A stretch of 14,866 bases of DNA, taken from the NCBI GenBank assembly GCA_902464375.1, contig CABQIM010000042.1:1-14866 (forward strand), written 5' to 3'. The position numbers and the translations under genes are program-made. This stretch comes from an uncultured bacterium (GTDB lineage Bacteria > Cyanobacteriota > Vampirovibrionia > Gastranaerophilales > Gastranaerophilaceae). A model generated the notes under the pieces. That model worked only from the letters and a program-made list of their open reading frames with translations. It had not been told where the DNA came from and did not search any database. Position 1 is the stretch's first letter. Each line of letters starts with the position of its first letter. This document shows positions 13,464 to 14,866 of this stretch, piece after piece.

Positions 13464-14866
13464 TTTTATTTTAAAAGAAATAAAAGAAGGATATCTTGTT
13501 GGCGGTTGTATTCGTGATTGGTTAATGGCCGCTGATAAGAAGGATTTTTGTATATGTGATAGAGATATTGCGATAAAAAATGCAGAGAGTTTTGCGCAAA
13601 AACTTGCTGAACAATTTGATGCAACAATGGTTACTTTAGATTCAGAAAACCATATCTATAGAGTTGTTTTGAAAGATAAAATCAACTATCTTGATATTTC
13701 AGAAATGCAAGGTGATGCGATTGAAGATGATTTACAAAGACGCGATTTTACAATTAATGCAATTGCTTATGATTTAAAAAATGGTGAATTTGTTGATGTT
13801 ACCGCTGGGATGGATGATTTAAAAAATGGCATTCTTAGACAAATTAAGGATGAGAATTTTGAGGATGATCCGCTAAGAATACTAAGAGCTTATAGATTTT
13901 TAGCGGTTACAGGTTTTAAACCCGCAGAAGAATTACAAATTGCTTTAAAAAAGTATCAAAATCTTGCTTTAAATCCTGCAAAAGAGCGTATAGCTTATGA
14001 ATTGATGAAATTGTTTGGTGGAGATTATGCCGCAAAGACATTGCTATTAATGGATGCAGATGGATTGTTAGAAAAAATATTTCCTAATGTAGCTGAGATG
14101 AAACAAGTGCCGCCAAATAGTCATCACCACTTGGATTTATTCCATCACGTTGTAGAAACCGTTAGACAGCTTGAACTTCTTTATAATAACTCTGCGGAAG
14201 AAATTCAAGCTCATTTAAAACAAATCGATTTTGGAGGATTTCCTCGTATAAACCATTTAAAATTGGCAGGATTTTTGCATGATATTGGTAAATTTTCGAC
14301 TTGGACTCTGGAGAGTGACATTTGTATCCCCGAAAATTGCAATAACTGTACTAAGGATAGTCGTGTTTGTGGTGTAAGACATAGATTTATTAAGCACGAT
14401 GATGTGGGCTCAAAACTTGTTGTTCCTTTATTGAAGGATTTAAAGTTTTCTAAAAAACAGATAGAATATATTTCCGGCATGATAAAAAATCATATTTATC
14501 CATCAAATGTTATAGCAGCACCGGAATTGAATGATAAAGTGATGATGCGCTATATTAGAAAAATGGATAGTAATGTTATAGATAACATCATTCTAGCAAA
14601 AGCCGACCGTTTATCAGCTCTAGGGCAGGATATTACAGATGAGATGATTAAAAATAATATCAACGGTCTTAATACGTTATTAGATTTTTATCTTAAGAAA
14701 AAAGATACTCTAAAGCCATTGCCTAAATTGTTGGATGGTAAAGAAATAATGACTATTTTAAAAATTCCACAATCGCCAAAGTTAGGACTTGTGATTAAGA
14801 ATTTGCAAGAAGCTCAACTCAATGGCGATGTTATGACAAGAGATGATGCGATAGTTTTTGTAAAGC
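13447..14866 (+). CDS. cca: CCA tRNA nucleotidyltransferase (HD-domain type), 3' end outside window
   Basis: 473 codons, open to the window end. Class II nucleotidyltransferase adding CCA (or part of it) to tRNA 3' ends. Visible motifs: LVGGCIRD (17-24); the catalytic pair Asp38 and Asp40 in CDRDIAI; RDFTINAIA (99-107); EDDPLRILRAYRF (139-151); and ERIAYE (180-185). An HD domain follows, with a His-rich start (HHHLDLFHHV, 226-235) and LHDIGK (277-282). Odd feature: between GKFSTW and RHRFIKHDDVG lies an insert with Cys293, Cys298, Cys301 and Cys308 (CX4CX2CX6C), a possible metal or Fe-S site. ATG 13447 has GGAG (13434-13437) nine bases upstream and overlaps rsmE by 17 bases. Relatives of cyanobacteria may have separate CC- and A-adding enzymes, and poly(A) polymerases share these motifs, so the exact product is not certain. 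Confidence 0.88.
   Translation, partial: MNIKDDFILKEIKEGYLVGGCIRDWLMAADKKDFCICDRDIAIKNAESFAQKLAEQFDATMVTLDSENHIYRVVLKDKINYLDISEMQGDAIEDDLQRRDFTINAIAYDLKNGEFVDVTAGMDDLKNGILRQIKDENFEDDPLRILRAYRFLAVTGFKPAEELQIALKKYQNLALNPAKERIAYELMKLFGGDYAAKTLLLMDADGLLEKIFPNVAEMKQVPPNSHHHLDLFHHVVETVRQLELLYNNSAEEIQAHLKQIDFGGFPRINHLKLAGFLHDIGKFSTWTLESDICIPENCNNCTKDSRVCGVRHRFIKHDDVGSKLVVPLLKDLKFSKKQIEYISGMIKNHIYPSNVIAAPELNDKVMMRYIRKMDSNVIDNIILAKADRLSALGQDITDEMIKNNINGLNTLLDFYLKKKDTLKPLPKLLDGKEIMTILKIPQSPKLGLVIKNLQEAQLNGDVMTRDDAIVFVK

Overview
The window looks like a chromosomal segment of a low-GC, Gram-negative (two-membrane) bacterium. BamA with only three POTRA domains, a Skp/OmpH partner, AT-rich codon use and the style of the hypothetical proteins fit the non-photosynthetic cyanobacterial relatives (Melainabacteria/Vampirovibrionia, for example gut Gastranaerophilales). 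That placement is an inference from gene character, not from a marker-gene search.

Layout. (1) 10-1335 (-): an ArsB/NhaD-type ion permease, divergent from the next block. (2) 1513-6690 (+): a tight cluster of bamA-like outer-membrane assembly factor, ompH/skp-like chaperone (with its own near-consensus promoter inside the bamA 3' end), pyrimidine-nucleoside phosphorylase, and an unusual soluble protein joining a DUF4177-like N-terminus and a coiled coil to the cytoplasmic domain of the flagellar/type III export protein FlhA, without FlhA's membrane part. (3) 6778-7302: a 70-residue LEA-like 11-mer repeat protein (+) and an 83-residue hypothetical (-), convergent on a shared bidirectional terminator. 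(4) 7303-7730: gene-free, with small GC-rich repeats. (5) 7731-10893: three proteins with no recognised function. One is a Gly/Asn/Met-rich coiled-coil protein (+). The other two form an overlapping minus-strand pair: a CxH/CxxC amphipathic protein, then a membrane protein with an internal duplication. (6) 10894-11436: gene-free, with more repeats and, on the minus strand, a recognisable cobalamin riboswitch core behind its own promoter but without any recognised B12 gene downstream. (7) 11437-14866 (+): MATE transporter, rsmE, and a CCA-adding enzyme that runs off the window, all tightly coupled.

How they work together. bamA and ompH belong to outer-membrane protein biogenesis. The phosphorylase is nucleoside salvage and appears only transcriptionally linked. 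rsmE and cca are RNA maturation genes sharing a transcript with a MATE exporter. The most interesting parts are the stand-alone FlhA-C protein, the orphan cobalamin riboswitch with a repeat apparently inserted in its P3 arm, the duplicated membrane protein and its Cys/His partner, and a four-Cys cluster inside the HD region of the CCA enzyme.
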